From IMG/VR virus record IMGVR_UViG_3300047323_000694, positions 1 through 64,000 of that record: a DNA stretch of 64,000 bases. One strand, 5' to 3'. The stretch's first letter is position 1, and each line of letters starts with the position of its first letter. A program made the translations under genes and the position numbers. A model generated the notes under the pieces. It did no database searches. It was not told where the DNA came from and saw nothing but the letters and a program-made list of their open reading frames with translations. Shown here in pieces: positions 7,639 through 15,971 of the stretch. Source of the DNA: a virus.

Positions 7639-7933
7639 CGAACTCTCCCGGCGCGGCATAGACCAGCAACTGGTCGAGGCCGAAGCGCTGCCACCACGGC
7701 AGCTCATCATTTTCAGTGAGGAACCAGAAATTACCCTCGCCCGCCAGGTAGCCGAACGGCAGCAGCGGCGTACCCGCCACCAACCGTTGGCCGAGCAGGA
7801 TCACATCGTCATTGCGGTGAACGTCGGCGAACATGACGTGCTGGCCAACCTTGAGGGTCAAGCTCCAGCGCTGGCCGCTCAGGGTCACATTCAGCTGTTG
7901 GTTGGGTACGCGGCTCAGGGGAATGTCTCTCAT
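7631..7933 (-). CDS. Baseplate plug-like protein (Pam3 gp18 type)
   Basis: A 100-residue protein with the signature of small baseplate plug proteins (PNQQLNVTLSGQRWSLTLK...LLGQRLVAGTPLLPF). In the structurally solved Pam3 contractile tail a protein of this type plugs the hub channel. It sits between the Dit-like and hub genes. ELPWWQRFGLDQLLVY near the C-terminus is also typical. It overlaps the hub gene by eight bases. Confidence 0.7.
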   Translation of the reverse strand: MRDIPLSRVPNQQLNVTLSGQRWSLTLKVGQHVMFADVHRNDDVILLGQRLVAGTPLLPFGYLAGEGNFWFLTENDELPWWQRFGLDQLLVYAAPGEFDA

Positions 7934-8478
7934 CAGTTGTAAGCTCTGTGTAGAAGGCTGGCCTTTTTCTGGTTGGCCGCGGTGGTCTCGGTAGTTTGCT
8001 GATTGCCCTTTTTCACGGTGCTGGCCTGGGCTGGGTTGGCGACCTTGCGCGGCGGAAGGTCACCGTATTCAGGGGTGATACTGGTGACTTCCAACAGCTT
8101 GACCGCTACCGCGATCGACTCGCCCTGATCCGGCGTTTCGTCGTGGGGCAGCTCGCTGATCAGCATGTTCGGATAGCTGCGAACCTTGGTCTGCACGATC
8201 AGTTCTGTACCGTCCAGCCAGGCTTGGCGCAAGGCTTCGAAGAGATTGCGCGAGTCACTGACCAGCAATAGCGGCAAGCTGATTTCCACCGGGTTGATGA
8301 CGCGATGATCCGTGCGCTGGCTGCCGTCTTCGACGGCGAAGGTGGTCAGCTTGGCGGTTTCCCGGACACTGACCTGCATCGGGTTGGCGTTCTGGAACAG
8401 CGGCTGAAAGCTTTGTGCATCGAGAATTGCCACCAGATCCTGGGCCGACTCATGCACGGACAGATCGGTCTGGGCCAT
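7933..8478 (-). CDS. Dit-like tail/baseplate protein
   Basis: A 181-residue protein directly after the tape-measure gene. The N-terminal 120 residues contain a beta-rich domain (FAVEDGSQRTDHRVINPVEISLPLLL; LIVQTKVRSYPNMLISELP), like the Dit-type N-domain that builds the ring at the tail tip. The remainder is a charged, Thr/Lys-rich tail (KKGNQQTTETTAANQKK), probably disordered. Its stop and the tape-measure start region are contiguous, in a tight late operon. Confidence 0.65.
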   Translation of the reverse strand: MAQTDLSVHESAQDLVAILDAQSFQPLFQNANPMQVSVRETAKLTTFAVEDGSQRTDHRVINPVEISLPLLLVSDSRNLFEALRQAWLDGTELIVQTKVRSYPNMLISELPHDETPDQGESIAVAVKLLEVTSITPEYGDLPPRKVANPAQASTVKKGNQQTTETTAANQKKASLLHRAYN

Positions 8479-10022
8479 TAGCGATCCACCCCGCTGGAGT
8501 ACTCGGCATCAAGCTGCTTGAGTTGTGCGCCCAGCTCGCCATTGATATCGCCTGCGATGCCCTTGGCGTCGGTGGCCTGAGTGTTTACTACCACCTCGCC
8601 CACCTGCACGTTGGTTTCCTTGCTGGCCGAGACCGCGTTGCTGATGGCGTGGCTGGTGGTGCTGTTGAACGGTGAGGCGTTGGCCGCCGCGACGGCCTGT
8701 TGGCCTTGGGACACGCCTTGCAGGGCTGGGATCGTGGTTGCACCGCTCGCTGGTTGCCCGTCATCGGGCAGCATCGCGTTGCTCTCTGGAATATCCGAGG
8801 CTGCACCGCCGATGCCAAAGAAGCTGGCCACGCTGCTGATGCCGTTGGCAATCTGCCGGACACCCTTGCCGATAAAGTCGATGACCTGCTGGAAGCCGAG
8901 GATGATCATGTCCCAGATCCCGGTCACGGCCGTACCCAGCATTTTGAAGGCGTCGATGATGGTAAAGACCACCTCTTTGACCATCGGGTATTTCTCGAAC
9001 ACCTGGCCAATCAGCGAATCGTTGCCATCGATGAAGTTCATCACGTCGTCGTAGGCCAGCGCGAACAACGCGGCGACTGCGGCGATGGCAGCACCTGCAG
9101 CAATGATCGGCCAGGTAGCGGCCAGAGTCGCGGCAGCGGCCGAGATCATCGCCGGCAGGTAAAAGGCGGTAACTGCCACGGCTATTGCCCCGAAGAAGCC
9201 GACAATCAGGTTCTGATGCTCGTTCGCCCAGGATACGATCTTGCCCAGCCACTCGATGCCTTTGATGATGGCGGGCAGTAAAGCGTCAGTGAGTCCCAGC
9301 CCGGCCCGGTCCAGACCGCCGCGCAGCTTGTTCATGGCGTCGTCCAACCGGCCGGCCTGAATCGCGACCTCCTTGCTGACTACGCCCTGCTCCTTGTGCG
9401 CCTTGGTCATGTTCTCGATTTCCTTGCGGCCCTTGAGGATCAGCTCAATGGTCTTGCTGTCGCGAATGCCCAGGCTCTGGATGGTGAAGCGGGCTTGATT
9501 CTTGTCCATGCCTTCAATGGCGCCTGCCACTTCCAGAATCCCCTGCATGGCGTCCTTGCTCTGGCCATCGACGCCTTGAAGGCTGATCCCCAGCCCGGCA
9601 AACGCCTGGGCCTGGCTGGAGTTGACGTCATCCAGCGCGGCGCCCATGGCCTTGGCCATCTTGGCTACTGTGTCCTGCGCGCCCTGGGACGTGCCGCCTG
9701 TGTCTTCAACGGAACGGCGGAACGCGTCCATTTCCTCCACGGCCACGCCGATGGATTCCGAGGTCTGGTTCATCAGGTGAATGTCGGAGGCGCGGCCGAT
9801 GGTGCTACTGATGACCTGGCCAACCCCCAGCGCTGCGGTCAGCGCGCCTAGTGCTTTGCTGGCGAAGCCGACAAAGGACTGCCCTGCACCTTCAGCAACT
9901 TTGTCGGTTTCCTTGAGTTTGTTGAGCAGCTTGTCGGCGGCGTTTTCTGATCTTGCGGCGCCCTGCTCGACGCTGCGGGTGTCGCCTTCGAACAGCACGG
10001 TGAAGGTGTCGAGTAGGGACAT
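8478..10022 (-). CDS. Tail tape measure protein
   Basis: A 514-residue tape measure, short for the family. N-terminal residues 10-60 are helical and charged, followed by a Gly/Ala hydrophobic stretch (GFASKALGALTAALGVG). Residues 230-330 contain membrane-like segments (NLIVGFFGAIAVAVTAFYL; PIIAAGAAIAAVAALFALAY) of the kind that help DNA cross the membrane. It follows the chaperone genes; its ATG abuts the TAA of the frameshifted chaperone product (TAAATG). Tape length sets tail length, so a fairly short contractile tail is expected. Confidence 0.85.
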   Translation of the reverse strand: MSLLDTFTVLFEGDTRSVEQGAARSENAADKLLNKLKETDKVAEGAGQSFVGFASKALGALTAALGVGQVISSTIGRASDIHLMNQTSESIGVAVEEMDAFRRSVEDTGGTSQGAQDTVAKMAKAMGAALDDVNSSQAQAFAGLGISLQGVDGQSKDAMQGILEVAGAIEGMDKNQARFTIQSLGIRDSKTIELILKGRKEIENMTKAHKEQGVVSKEVAIQAGRLDDAMNKLRGGLDRAGLGLTDALLPAIIKGIEWLGKIVSWANEHQNLIVGFFGAIAVAVTAFYLPAMISAAAATLAATWPIIAAGAAIAAVAALFALAYDDVMNFIDGNDSLIGQVFEKYPMVKEVVFTIIDAFKMLGTAVTGIWDMIILGFQQVIDFIGKGVRQIANGISSVASFFGIGGAASDIPESNAMLPDDGQPASGATTIPALQGVSQGQQAVAAANASPFNSTTSHAISNAVSASKETNVQVGEVVVNTQATDAKGIAGDINGELGAQLKQLDAEYSSGVDR

Positions 10023-10573
10023 TTAGCGCCTCTGTTTCTTGCTGTGCTCGATGGCCAGCCATTCGTTGTAGCGGTTGACCTGCACGATCTCCCAGAGGTC
10101 GAAGGCCTCTTCCAGATCTAGGGTTGTCTTGAGTTCGGTTCGGGTTGCAAATCCCGCCGTAAGGATGGCGGCAAAGAATCCATCAGCGTTTGGATAATCA
10201 ACGGCAGGTGCTTCCTGATGAGCCCGTCGAAGAAACCCGAGGGACCGCCTTTGCCGAAAAAACTGGTGTTGTACTCCAGCATGGCGAACTCCAGGCGCAG
10301 CAGCGCTTCGCCGTCAGGCACGTGGTTATCGATCAGGGCTTGGGTGCTCAGGCGCATTTGGCCACTGTCCAGCTCCACCGCCACGAAGGACAGCAACAGT
10401 CGCATGGCTTCGACGCTGGCCTGGTACTCGCCCAGCTTGGGGATATTGCTCACCGGGTACTTGGCGAGGATTTCGCGCCCAGCCACGGCAGGGAGCCGGG
10501 AAATGATGAAGGTATGTTCCTGGCCGTCGACGTCCTTGACCTGCACGGTCTTGGGCTTGTTCAGCTCGGTCAT
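10023..10573 (-). CDS. Frameshifted tail chaperone (GT-like product)
   Basis: The -1 frame is open from upstream of both slippery heptamers to a TAA at 10023-10025. It encodes a convincing C-terminus (PNADGFFAAILTAGFATRTE, then TTLDLEEAFDLWEIVQVNRY and a basic end KKQRR). That frame has no usable ATG, GTG or TTG start before the conserved part, so frameshifting is the simplest way to make it. By analogy with lambda gpG/gpGT, the minor long product would bridge tape measure and tube subunits. Which heptamer is used is not decided. Confidence 0.65.
10118..10573 (-). CDS. Tail assembly chaperone (G-like, unshifted product)
   Basis: A 151-residue protein between the tail tube and tape-measure genes, the standard place of the G-type chaperone. 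It starts MTELNKPKTVQVKDVDGQEH and has a helical middle. Zero-frame translation ends in SLRRDLQPEPNSRQP. In-frame slippery heptamers lie at 10256-10262 and 10232-10238 (minus strand T TTT TTC and G GGT TTC). These would let a fraction of ribosomes move into the -1 frame and make a longer protein. Confidence 0.75.
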   Translation of the reverse strand: MTELNKPKTVQVKDVDGQEHTFIISRLPAVAGREILAKYPVSNIPKLGEYQASVEAMRLLLSFVAVELDSGQMRLSTQALIDNHVPDGEALLRLEFAMLEYNTSFFGKGGPSGFFDGLIRKHLPLIIQTLMDSLPPSLRRDLQPEPNSRQP

Positions 10574-10582
10574 GGTGACTCC

Positions 10583-11038
10583 TTATTGCGTGGCACGGGT
10601 GCCGCTGATGTCCTGGAAAGCGAACACATAGGCCTTGGATTTTTGCCGGCCGGCGCTAGCCACCGACTTACCGGGAAAGCCGCTGGTCAACTTGCCGTTG
10701 GACGCGGTCAGGGTCGAGCCGTCCGGGTAGGTGGCCACGATGGTGATCACGTCACCGGCTACCCGTTTGCCCTTGGCCGCCCGGTTGGCCTCGAAGAGGA
10801 TTTGCAGGTTGTTATCGCCTTCGCTGCCAGGGATGGCGTTGATGGTCGGCAGAATGGGTTGCGGCGAGCTGAACACCACCAGATCGCCGTTGACGTTCAT
10901 CGCGGCGGTGGCGATGGCCACGGCAGGCAGGTCGAAAGGATCGGCGTCGTCGGCAAACTCGGTGAAACTGAAACCATTGGGGAAGGTTTTACTGGCGATG
11001 ATATTCAGCGCCAGACCGGTGGCGGAGATGTCGTACAT
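10583..11038 (-). CDS. Tail tube protein (DUF3277-like)
   Basis: A 151-residue beta-rich protein upstream of the chaperone gene, where the tail tube gene lies. MYDISATGLALNIIASKTFP and FSFTEFADDADPFDLP are typical of tube proteins of DUF3383/DUF3277-type contractile phages. It would polymerise into the inner tube. It is separated from the sheath gene by an inserted accessory gene with its own terminator; sheath and tube genes are normally adjacent. Confidence 0.75.
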   Translation of the reverse strand: MYDISATGLALNIIASKTFPNGFSFTEFADDADPFDLPAVAIATAAMNVNGDLVVFSSPQPILPTINAIPGSEGDNNLQILFEANRAAKGKRVAGDVITIVATYPDGSTLTASNGKLTSGFPGKSVASAGRQKSKAYVFAFQDISGTRATQ

Positions 11039-11052
11039 AAATTGGCCTCAAT

Positions 11053-11075
11053 AAAAAGCCCGGACAGGCCGGGCT
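11053..11075 (-). terminator. Intrinsic terminator after caspase-like moron
   Basis: On the minus strand a 7-bp stem (AGCCCGG / CCGGGCT) with a five-base loop is followed by five T. It lies just downstream of the inserted gene at 11130-12056 and upstream of the tube gene, so the moron has its own stop signal. Confidence 0.75.
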
Positions 11076-11129
11076 GAAAATAAGCGATTGAGTGCGATGG
11101 GAACGTCTAGAACAACACCCCTCCCGTAA

Positions 11130-12056
11130 TCAAACTCGTCTAATAGCTGTAATAGACAATGTAAAATCAGGATTCGTGAACCTTATTTCGCTACCCGCAG
11201 CATGAATAAATCCAGGACGCAATACTGTCGCGGCCTCCACACGTAATGTATTGCCGCTTTCCCATGCCCAATGTGTGCCAGGGACGGTAACACCCGCGTT
11301 TATAATTTTGATAGCCTGAGGGCTACGATTGAGGGAGGAGTTAATTATTTGCCTTGCAGAGACATCAGTGGGGAAAGTAACCGTCAGCCAATATGTTGTC
11401 ATGCTCACAGATTCAAAGCCGGTGCCTTCCGGCATCAAAAACTGACGAGTGTTTTGCAGAAGACTTTTATAAACCGGGGTACCTAACCGTTGGATTTCGC
11501 TAGCGATATTGGAGATAGACTCTGATGACGAATAAACGTTTACATTATTCGCCAACCCTGTCAATTTATAAATTAAAGTGGCTTGCTCATCAAAAACATT
11601 GCCTTCCGCAGCGGCATAAGTATCTGTAACAGCCGGATCAACTACTCGATCGACCTCCCAGCCAGAGATTGCCAAGCCCACGGCACCGGCAATACCAATT
11701 TGCCCATACCCCAGCAAGTTTAGATGATTAGTCACACGAGCAATTAAGGAACCGTTGTCCACCTCACGGGCGACTTGGCATGAGGATGGCAAAACAATAC
11801 AGCGGTGGTTTTGTGGTAAGTGTCGTTCTTGCAGCACTAGCGCCAGTTGTTCAGCAGAATAATCACCTACTTGATGAGGGTTCGCATGGCCTATAAGAAA
11901 TATAGTGTCGTTAGGGCCCAATCCGACCGTACGCAAATCCAGAGCAGCATTCCCCATCATGTATACCCTGCTGGTAGAATGGCGGGCCATGATTCTGATT
12001 GCGTTAGTAAGCATAATCCAATCAGGCGCAGCTTCCAGCATAATCACAATATTCAT
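11130..12056 (-). CDS. Caspase-like-fold protein, moron, unknown role
   Basis: A 308-residue protein inserted between sheath and tube genes. By eye it is more AT-rich than its neighbours. Residues 1-135 resemble caspase-fold peptidases (C80/CHAT type): a hydrophobic strand ending in a His (IFLIGHANPHQVGDYSAEQL, His57), a second strand ending in a Cys (CIVLPSSCQVA, Cys93), then IGIAGAVGLAISGWEV. Such His/Cys pairs are catalytic in MARTX CPD, clostripain and caspases. Residues 180-308 are beta-rich and unrecognised. A terminator follows; a promoter upstream was not pinned down. Function (defence, exclusion or toxin) is unknown. Confidence 0.6.
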   Translation of the reverse strand: MNIVIMLEAAPDWIMLTNAIRIMARHSTSRVYMMGNAALDLRTVGLGPNDTIFLIGHANPHQVGDYSAEQLALVLQERHLPQNHRCIVLPSSCQVAREVDNGSLIARVTNHLNLLGYGQIGIAGAVGLAISGWEVDRVVDPAVTDTYAAAEGNVFDEQATLIYKLTGLANNVNVYSSSESISNIASEIQRLGTPVYKSLLQNTRQFLMPEGTGFESVSMTTYWLTVTFPTDVSARQIINSSLNRSPQAIKIINAGVTVPGTHWAWESGNTLRVEAATVLRPGFIHAAGSEIRFTNPDFTLSITAIRRV

Positions 12057-12158
12057 AGTATCTCTGAAAAATTAATTGAAAAACTGAATCGTAGACCAGT
12101 CCCTAGGTGCGCACTGTAAATATTTCTGCTACCACTGATTGCTCGACGCTGCCTTGGA

Positions 12159-12221
12159 TTATGTTCGGAAACCGAGTGCTTTAAGTGCGACCACTATAAA
12201 ACCCAGCTCGATCCAGGCCAT
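12159..12221 (-). CDS. Tiny ORF between sheath and moron
   Basis: A 20-codon ORF starting ten bases after the sheath stop, encoding MAWIELGFIVVALKALGFRT. It may be a remnant of a longer gene cut by insertion of the moron, or a chance ORF. The RBS is weak. Confidence 0.2.
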   Translation of the reverse strand: MAWIELGFIVVALKALGFRT

Positions 12222-12230
12222 TTTTGCTTT

Positions 12231-13727
12231 TTAAATCAGATTGTGCGAGCCCTCAATCTTGCGTACCACATCATTCTTGCTATAGGCCAACGTGTACTGC
12301 GCCACATACTCGGTCGCCCCGCTCTCCCCGGTACGCGGCACGATGGCCACGTCAGCCCAGAAGCCATTGATCTGCACGTCGCGCCAGGCATCCGGGTCGC
12401 CGGAGAGCTGAGTGACGGCAATCTGCTGGGCCGTGGTCAGTTCCTTGCCGATGCTGATCGTGCCGTTGAATTTCGCCAGGTTGGCGCCCTCCACCACCTG
12501 CCCCAGGACCATGCCGCGCCCGTCATTGTTCACCGGGATCTTGCCCAGTGACAGCTGCAGGCTAAGCAGCCGTGCGGTGAGGTAGGCCTTGAGCCATTGC
12601 TCGTTGGCGTGGACGTTCATGTCCAAGGGCGCGGTGGCGCCGCCCTGCAGGTAGCCTCGCTGAAAGAAGGCGATCTTTTGCCCGGCGCTGGCGGTCTCGC
12701 CGTAGTAGCTGATACGCATGGCGTCGTAGGTGTTGGCGTCGGCGTTGGAACTGACATCCGCTGCCATGCCGGGCACCTGGCGGTACATGTAGTTCACGGT
12801 AGCGTTGCGGCGCTGGTAGTTGGTCGCGGCCATGATCGCGGCAGGGATCGACTCCTTGTATTGGCCGCTCGCGCCATTGAGCATCAGCCCGGTGGAGGCA
12901 AAACTTTGCAGGGCGGCATAGAAGCTTTGCGCCGTGGCGGCCGAGACGCCGATCAGGAACATGTATTTCACGTTTAGCGCGGCGTTGTACTGGGCCACCG
13001 GTACCGCTTCGTCGACGGTGATGGTCGGATAGCTGAACGAGCCGAACGAATCGGTAATGTCCTCGGCAGCTTGCAGGGCCTGCAGTGGTGTCTGCACAAC
13101 ACTACCCGGTGACAGAACAGCGGAGGCTTGGGTCCAGCCCAGCAGGTCGGCCAGTTCGGTGGCCGCCACTTTGACTGGCGCGTTGACGGCGGTACCGCCG
13201 CTCAAGGTGAAAATCGCGGCAATAGGGTCATAGCTGACGGTGGCGTCGGTCCATTGCGCGCCGCCCGCTGTATAGCTCTGAATGGCTTCTTCGATAGCGG
13301 TGGCCACGTCGGCGAAAGTACTGGCGGTGGACAGGTCGATGCCTTGCAGGGTCTGTTCGCCGTCCCCCAGGGTCAGGATCAGTGAACCAGCGGATACAGC
13401 CTTGAGCTGGCTGAGAGTGTTACCCGTCTTGATCCCGAAGATCTGCGGCTTGCGCGGCTCGGTGACCAGCGCGGCAAAGCGGATTTTCTTTGCCTGGCTG
13501 GCAGGTGCCGGGCTGATGTAGCTGAAATACTGGTTGGCAAACGCGGCCTCCGGGCTGGCGGCGCCGAAATATCGGTCGGCATCGCCTTTTTCCATGGTGA
13601 CCATGGCATCCACCGGCACACGGGGGTCGCTGCTGAAGCGCAGGCCCACCAGCTCGCGCTCGGCGACGGCTTGGGCGCCCGCGACGCCGGAGGTGATGTG
13701 TACATAGCGGTCAATCGAGATCGACAT
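12231..13727 (-). CDS. Contractile tail sheath protein (DUF3383)
   Basis: A 498-residue DUF3383 protein, the sheath of this class of contractile-tailed phages. It begins MSISIDRYVHITSGV and keeps family stretches such as RFSSDPRVPVDAMVTMEKGD, GAASPEAAFANQYFSYISP and, late, MNVHANEQWLKAYLTARLL. Residues 230-350 are the Ala/Gly-rich domain that faces outward. It should form the outer sheath that contracts around the tube. A short gap separates it from the tail terminator gene upstream. Confidence 0.85.
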   Translation of the reverse strand: MSISIDRYVHITSGVAGAQAVAERELVGLRFSSDPRVPVDAMVTMEKGDADRYFGAASPEAAFANQYFSYISPAPASQAKKIRFAALVTEPRKPQIFGIKTGNTLSQLKAVSAGSLILTLGDGEQTLQGIDLSTASTFADVATAIEEAIQSYTAGGAQWTDATVSYDPIAAIFTLSGGTAVNAPVKVAATELADLLGWTQASAVLSPGSVVQTPLQALQAAEDITDSFGSFSYPTITVDEAVPVAQYNAALNVKYMFLIGVSAATAQSFYAALQSFASTGLMLNGASGQYKESIPAAIMAATNYQRRNATVNYMYRQVPGMAADVSSNADANTYDAMRISYYGETASAGQKIAFFQRGYLQGGATAPLDMNVHANEQWLKAYLTARLLSLQLSLGKIPVNNDGRGMVLGQVVEGANLAKFNGTISIGKELTTAQQIAVTQLSGDPDAWRDVQINGFWADVAIVPRTGESGATEYVAQYTLAYSKNDVVRKIEGSHNLI

Positions 13728-13737
13728 GGGTCGGGCC

Positions 13738-14274
13738 TCATACTCGGGTTATTGCATGCTCGATGGCGTCCACGGACGGCGTGATGAGCGTGATGCTACG
13801 CAGATGCGAAACGGTGAAGTCGAAGGATGGCGCCGCCTCCTGCTGGCCCTGATCGTTCTCGAAGAACGGGCAACGGATGGCGGTGATGCGCTGCAGCCCG
13901 GCGCCGTGGCGGCTCAAGGTGTCGATAAAGGGCTGCGAGCTGATCAGCATCGCGGCCAGGCTGGTCAGGTCTTCGGCGGTCGCGGCTGTGGTGTCGTGTG
14001 GATCGCTGCGGGCGTAACCACCGAGCTGGAAATGCGCCAGCATGCGTTGGGTTTCGCTGTGGCGCTGCTGGCCGCTGGCTGGGTCGTAACGGTCCTTGCG
14101 GTGCTGCCAGCCGTAGCGGCTGCTATCCACCGGGAAGAAGTACAGGCCTCGGGTGGCTCTGCCCTGCCCCGTGGGTTGATGCCCGGCCAGCACCGGCAGG
14201 TCGGTGATGCCCTGGCGCGCGAGCAGACCCAGCAGCGTGGCGCGAATCAATGCCTTGAGCTGGTTATCGGTCAC
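13738..14274 (-). CDS. Tail terminator protein (LIC_12616-like)
   Basis: A 178-residue protein with the pattern of neck/tail terminator proteins of this phage group (LPVLAGHQPTGQGRATRGLYFFPV; SSRYGWQHRKD). It would cap the tail tube and join it to the head. It lies directly upstream of the sheath and overlaps the collar gene by four bases, the usual neck-cluster order. Confidence 0.7.
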   Translation of the reverse strand: MTDNQLKALIRATLLGLLARQGITDLPVLAGHQPTGQGRATRGLYFFPVDSSRYGWQHRKDRYDPASGQQRHSETQRMLAHFQLGGYARSDPHDTTAATAEDLTSLAAMLISSQPFIDTLSRHGAGLQRITAIRCPFFENDQGQQEAAPSFDFTVSHLRSITLITPSVDAIEHAITRV

Positions 14275-14645
14275 GGCACCGGCCCCACATCCACCACCAG
14301 CACGCCGCGCCAGCCATCCTGGGCCGACCAGTCCAGCAGGTTGGCCACTTCATGGCGGCGGCCATTGAAGTCGAGCAGATCTGGCGAGGCTTCGCGCTGG
14401 ATGCCCTCAATGGCTACCGAGGCGTAGAAGGTCGCGTAGGTCTTGGCCAGATCCAGACCCATGGCGGTGTAACGGGTACGATCAACCGCCTGCCAACTGC
14501 CGATCACGTCCACCGGCGCATCGTAGGCGGTGACCCACTGGCCAAGCTCGTTTTCGCTGCGGCCATTGGCGTGGTGCCAGCGCACCAACTGGCCGCCGAT
14601 CACGCCCAGTGCCAGGCCCAGCAGGTTGACGCCGGGAATCATCAT
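14271..14645 (-). CDS. Phage collar/neck protein
   Basis: A 124-residue protein (MMIPGVNLLGLALGVIGGQL; WHHANGRSENELGQWVTAYD) of the kind annotated as collar protein in DUF3383-type phages. It sits between a neck completion protein and the tail terminator, with ATGA overlaps at both ends. It probably belongs to the head-tail connector. The role comes from context. Confidence 0.6.
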   Translation of the reverse strand: MMIPGVNLLGLALGVIGGQLVRWHHANGRSENELGQWVTAYDAPVDVIGSWQAVDRTRYTAMGLDLAKTYATFYASVAIEGIQREASPDLLDFNGRRHEVANLLDWSAQDGWRGVLVVDVGPVP

Positions 14646-15109
14646 AGGTCCACCACATCGTTGTTGACTGAGCCGATCAGCAGGCCGGTGTCCACCAAGG
14701 GCTTGACCGAGACGCCCGGGGTTTTACGTCGCGAACGACGTGCTGCCACGGTGGCATCGGCCAAGGGTGGCGCGGTGATCTGGCTGATGGTTTTTTTGAT
14801 ATCGGCGGCTGCTCGAGCACCGAACTGATAGAGCATGGCCGGGGCTTCGATCTGACCGTTGAGCACGGCCTTGCAGCCGCTGCGCAGGGATTCGCGCCAG
14901 GCGTTACGCTGTTGCTCGATAGTCGGGCGCATAAAGGGCCGCGCATGCTCAGGGTGGAACTCCTGAATACTCGCCACATAGGCCACGGGCGTGCCGTCGG
15001 GGTATTTGGCCGACTCAAAGAAGCCGACCCGGGCCTGCTTGTGAGCGATGGCCTGCATGGCCCGGCGCAACGCCTCGCTACCCGTGCGATTCTGGCTTAC
15101 CTTCGCCAC
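14642..15109 (-). CDS. Neck/tail completion protein
   Basis: A 155-residue protein with HK97 gp10-like features: a basic N-terminus (QNRTGSEALRRAMQAIAHKQ), a central HARPFMRPTIEQQRNAWRES stretch and a C-terminal KPLVDTGLLIGSVNN, a motif frequent in tail completion proteins. It overlaps neighbours on both sides in the head-tail joining cluster. The exact equivalence to gp10 is inferred. Confidence 0.65.
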   Translation of the reverse strand: MAKVSQNRTGSEALRRAMQAIAHKQARVGFFESAKYPDGTPVAYVASIQEFHPEHARPFMRPTIEQQRNAWRESLRSGCKAVLNGQIEAPAMLYQFGARAAADIKKTISQITAPPLADATVAARRSRRKTPGVSVKPLVDTGLLIGSVNNDVVDL

Positions 15110-15525
15110 AAACGGCCCCCCTTTGGAAACAGCCCGCCCACCGCACGAAAGGCCGCTCGCTCAGGCAACCCGCCGACATAGAAGCCGCCGGCGGTGCAGC
15201 GCTTGAGCAGGGCCAGCAGTTGCAAACCGTAGGGGGTCAATCCCAGCCAATACGCCCAGGCATCATCACCACCCGGTGGCGGCGCGACAGAGACGCTGAC
15301 CTTATCGATGGTCGCGCTAGTAACCTGGCCGCTGACTCCGCCCGTGCGTGCCTGGGCGGCCAGGGTCAGCAGGTGCGCCACCATCAGCATGAGCATCTGG
15401 CTTGAGCAGTTGCAGCCCGTGTCGGCGAGGAAGCATTGGGCTTCGGTCGCCATGGCCAGAAGCTGTTCATCGGTCTGCGCGGCAAACTGCGGATACAGCA
15501 GGCGGAAAGTGTCCGGAACGAACAT
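15097..15525 (-). CDS. Head-tail connector protein (DUF4054)
   Basis: A 142-residue protein beginning FVPDTFRLLYPQFAAQTDEQ, then LLTLAAQARTGGVSGQVTSA and VSVSVAPPPGGDDAWAYWLG, which together are the DUF4054 signature. Proteins of this kind occupy the head-tail adaptor position (gp6-like). It follows the small head gene at 15528 by two bases and overlaps the next gene by 13 bases. Confidence 0.75.
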   Translation of the reverse strand: MFVPDTFRLLYPQFAAQTDEQLLAMATEAQCFLADTGCNCSSQMLMLMVAHLLTLAAQARTGGVSGQVTSATIDKVSVSVAPPPGGDDAWAYWLGLTPYGLQLLALLKRCTAGGFYVGGLPERAAFRAVGGLFPKGGRLWRR

Positions 15526-15527
15526 GT

Positions 15528-15908
15528 TCAGCCCCTGCTCTTTTTTACCGGCTTGCCAGTGACTGGAGCCTCGCCCTCGGCAAAGTCCTGCTCCACCAGC
15601 GGCGCCGAGGCATCGCGGCCGGTCATGCTGGCGGCGACCTTGTCCGGCTCGGCCTTGGCTTGGGACACGCTGATATAGGCGTTGCTCTCGTGCAGGCGGA
15701 ACACCTCATTACGGCGCAGCTCGGCCAGTTGCTCAGCGGTCACTTCGGTGACCACGCCCAGGGGGGTAATCAGGTGTTTGTTGGCCACGTTGGCCTTACC
15801 GGCGATAAATACCGAGGTTTCCAGTTGGGGCGCGCCACCAGGCACATCGGTGTAGGTGCTGTAGCTCTGGTCATTGCTCAGGGTGGAATAGACGTAGATC
15901 GTCATCAC
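15528..15908 (-). CDS. Small head-region structural protein, unknown
   Basis: A 126-residue protein downstream of the major capsid gene and its terminator. The first 60 residues look beta-rich (TIYVYSTLSNDQSYSTYTDV); the C-terminus is acidic then basic (DFAEGEAPVTGKPVKKSRG). I do not recognise the family. Position suggests a minor head or head-completion protein. The ATG used is the first of two tandem ATGs. Confidence 0.55.
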   Translation of the reverse strand: MMTIYVYSTLSNDQSYSTYTDVPGGAPQLETSVFIAGKANVANKHLITPLGVVTEVTAEQLAELRRNEVFRLHESNAYISVSQAKAEPDKVAASMTGRDASAPLVEQDFAEGEAPVTGKPVKKSRG

Positions 15909-15921
15909 GGCATCCTCATCA

Positions 15922-15952
15922 GAAAAAGAAAGCCCGGCGCAGAGGCCGGGCT
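15922..15952 (-). terminator. Intrinsic terminator after major capsid gene
   Basis: Minus-strand hairpin AGCCCGGC / GCCGGGCT with a six-base loop followed by a T-rich run. It lies between the capsid gene and the downstream small head gene, a common place for partial termination in late operons. Confidence 0.75.
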
Positions 15953-15971
15953 GGTCGAAGAATGGTATGGG

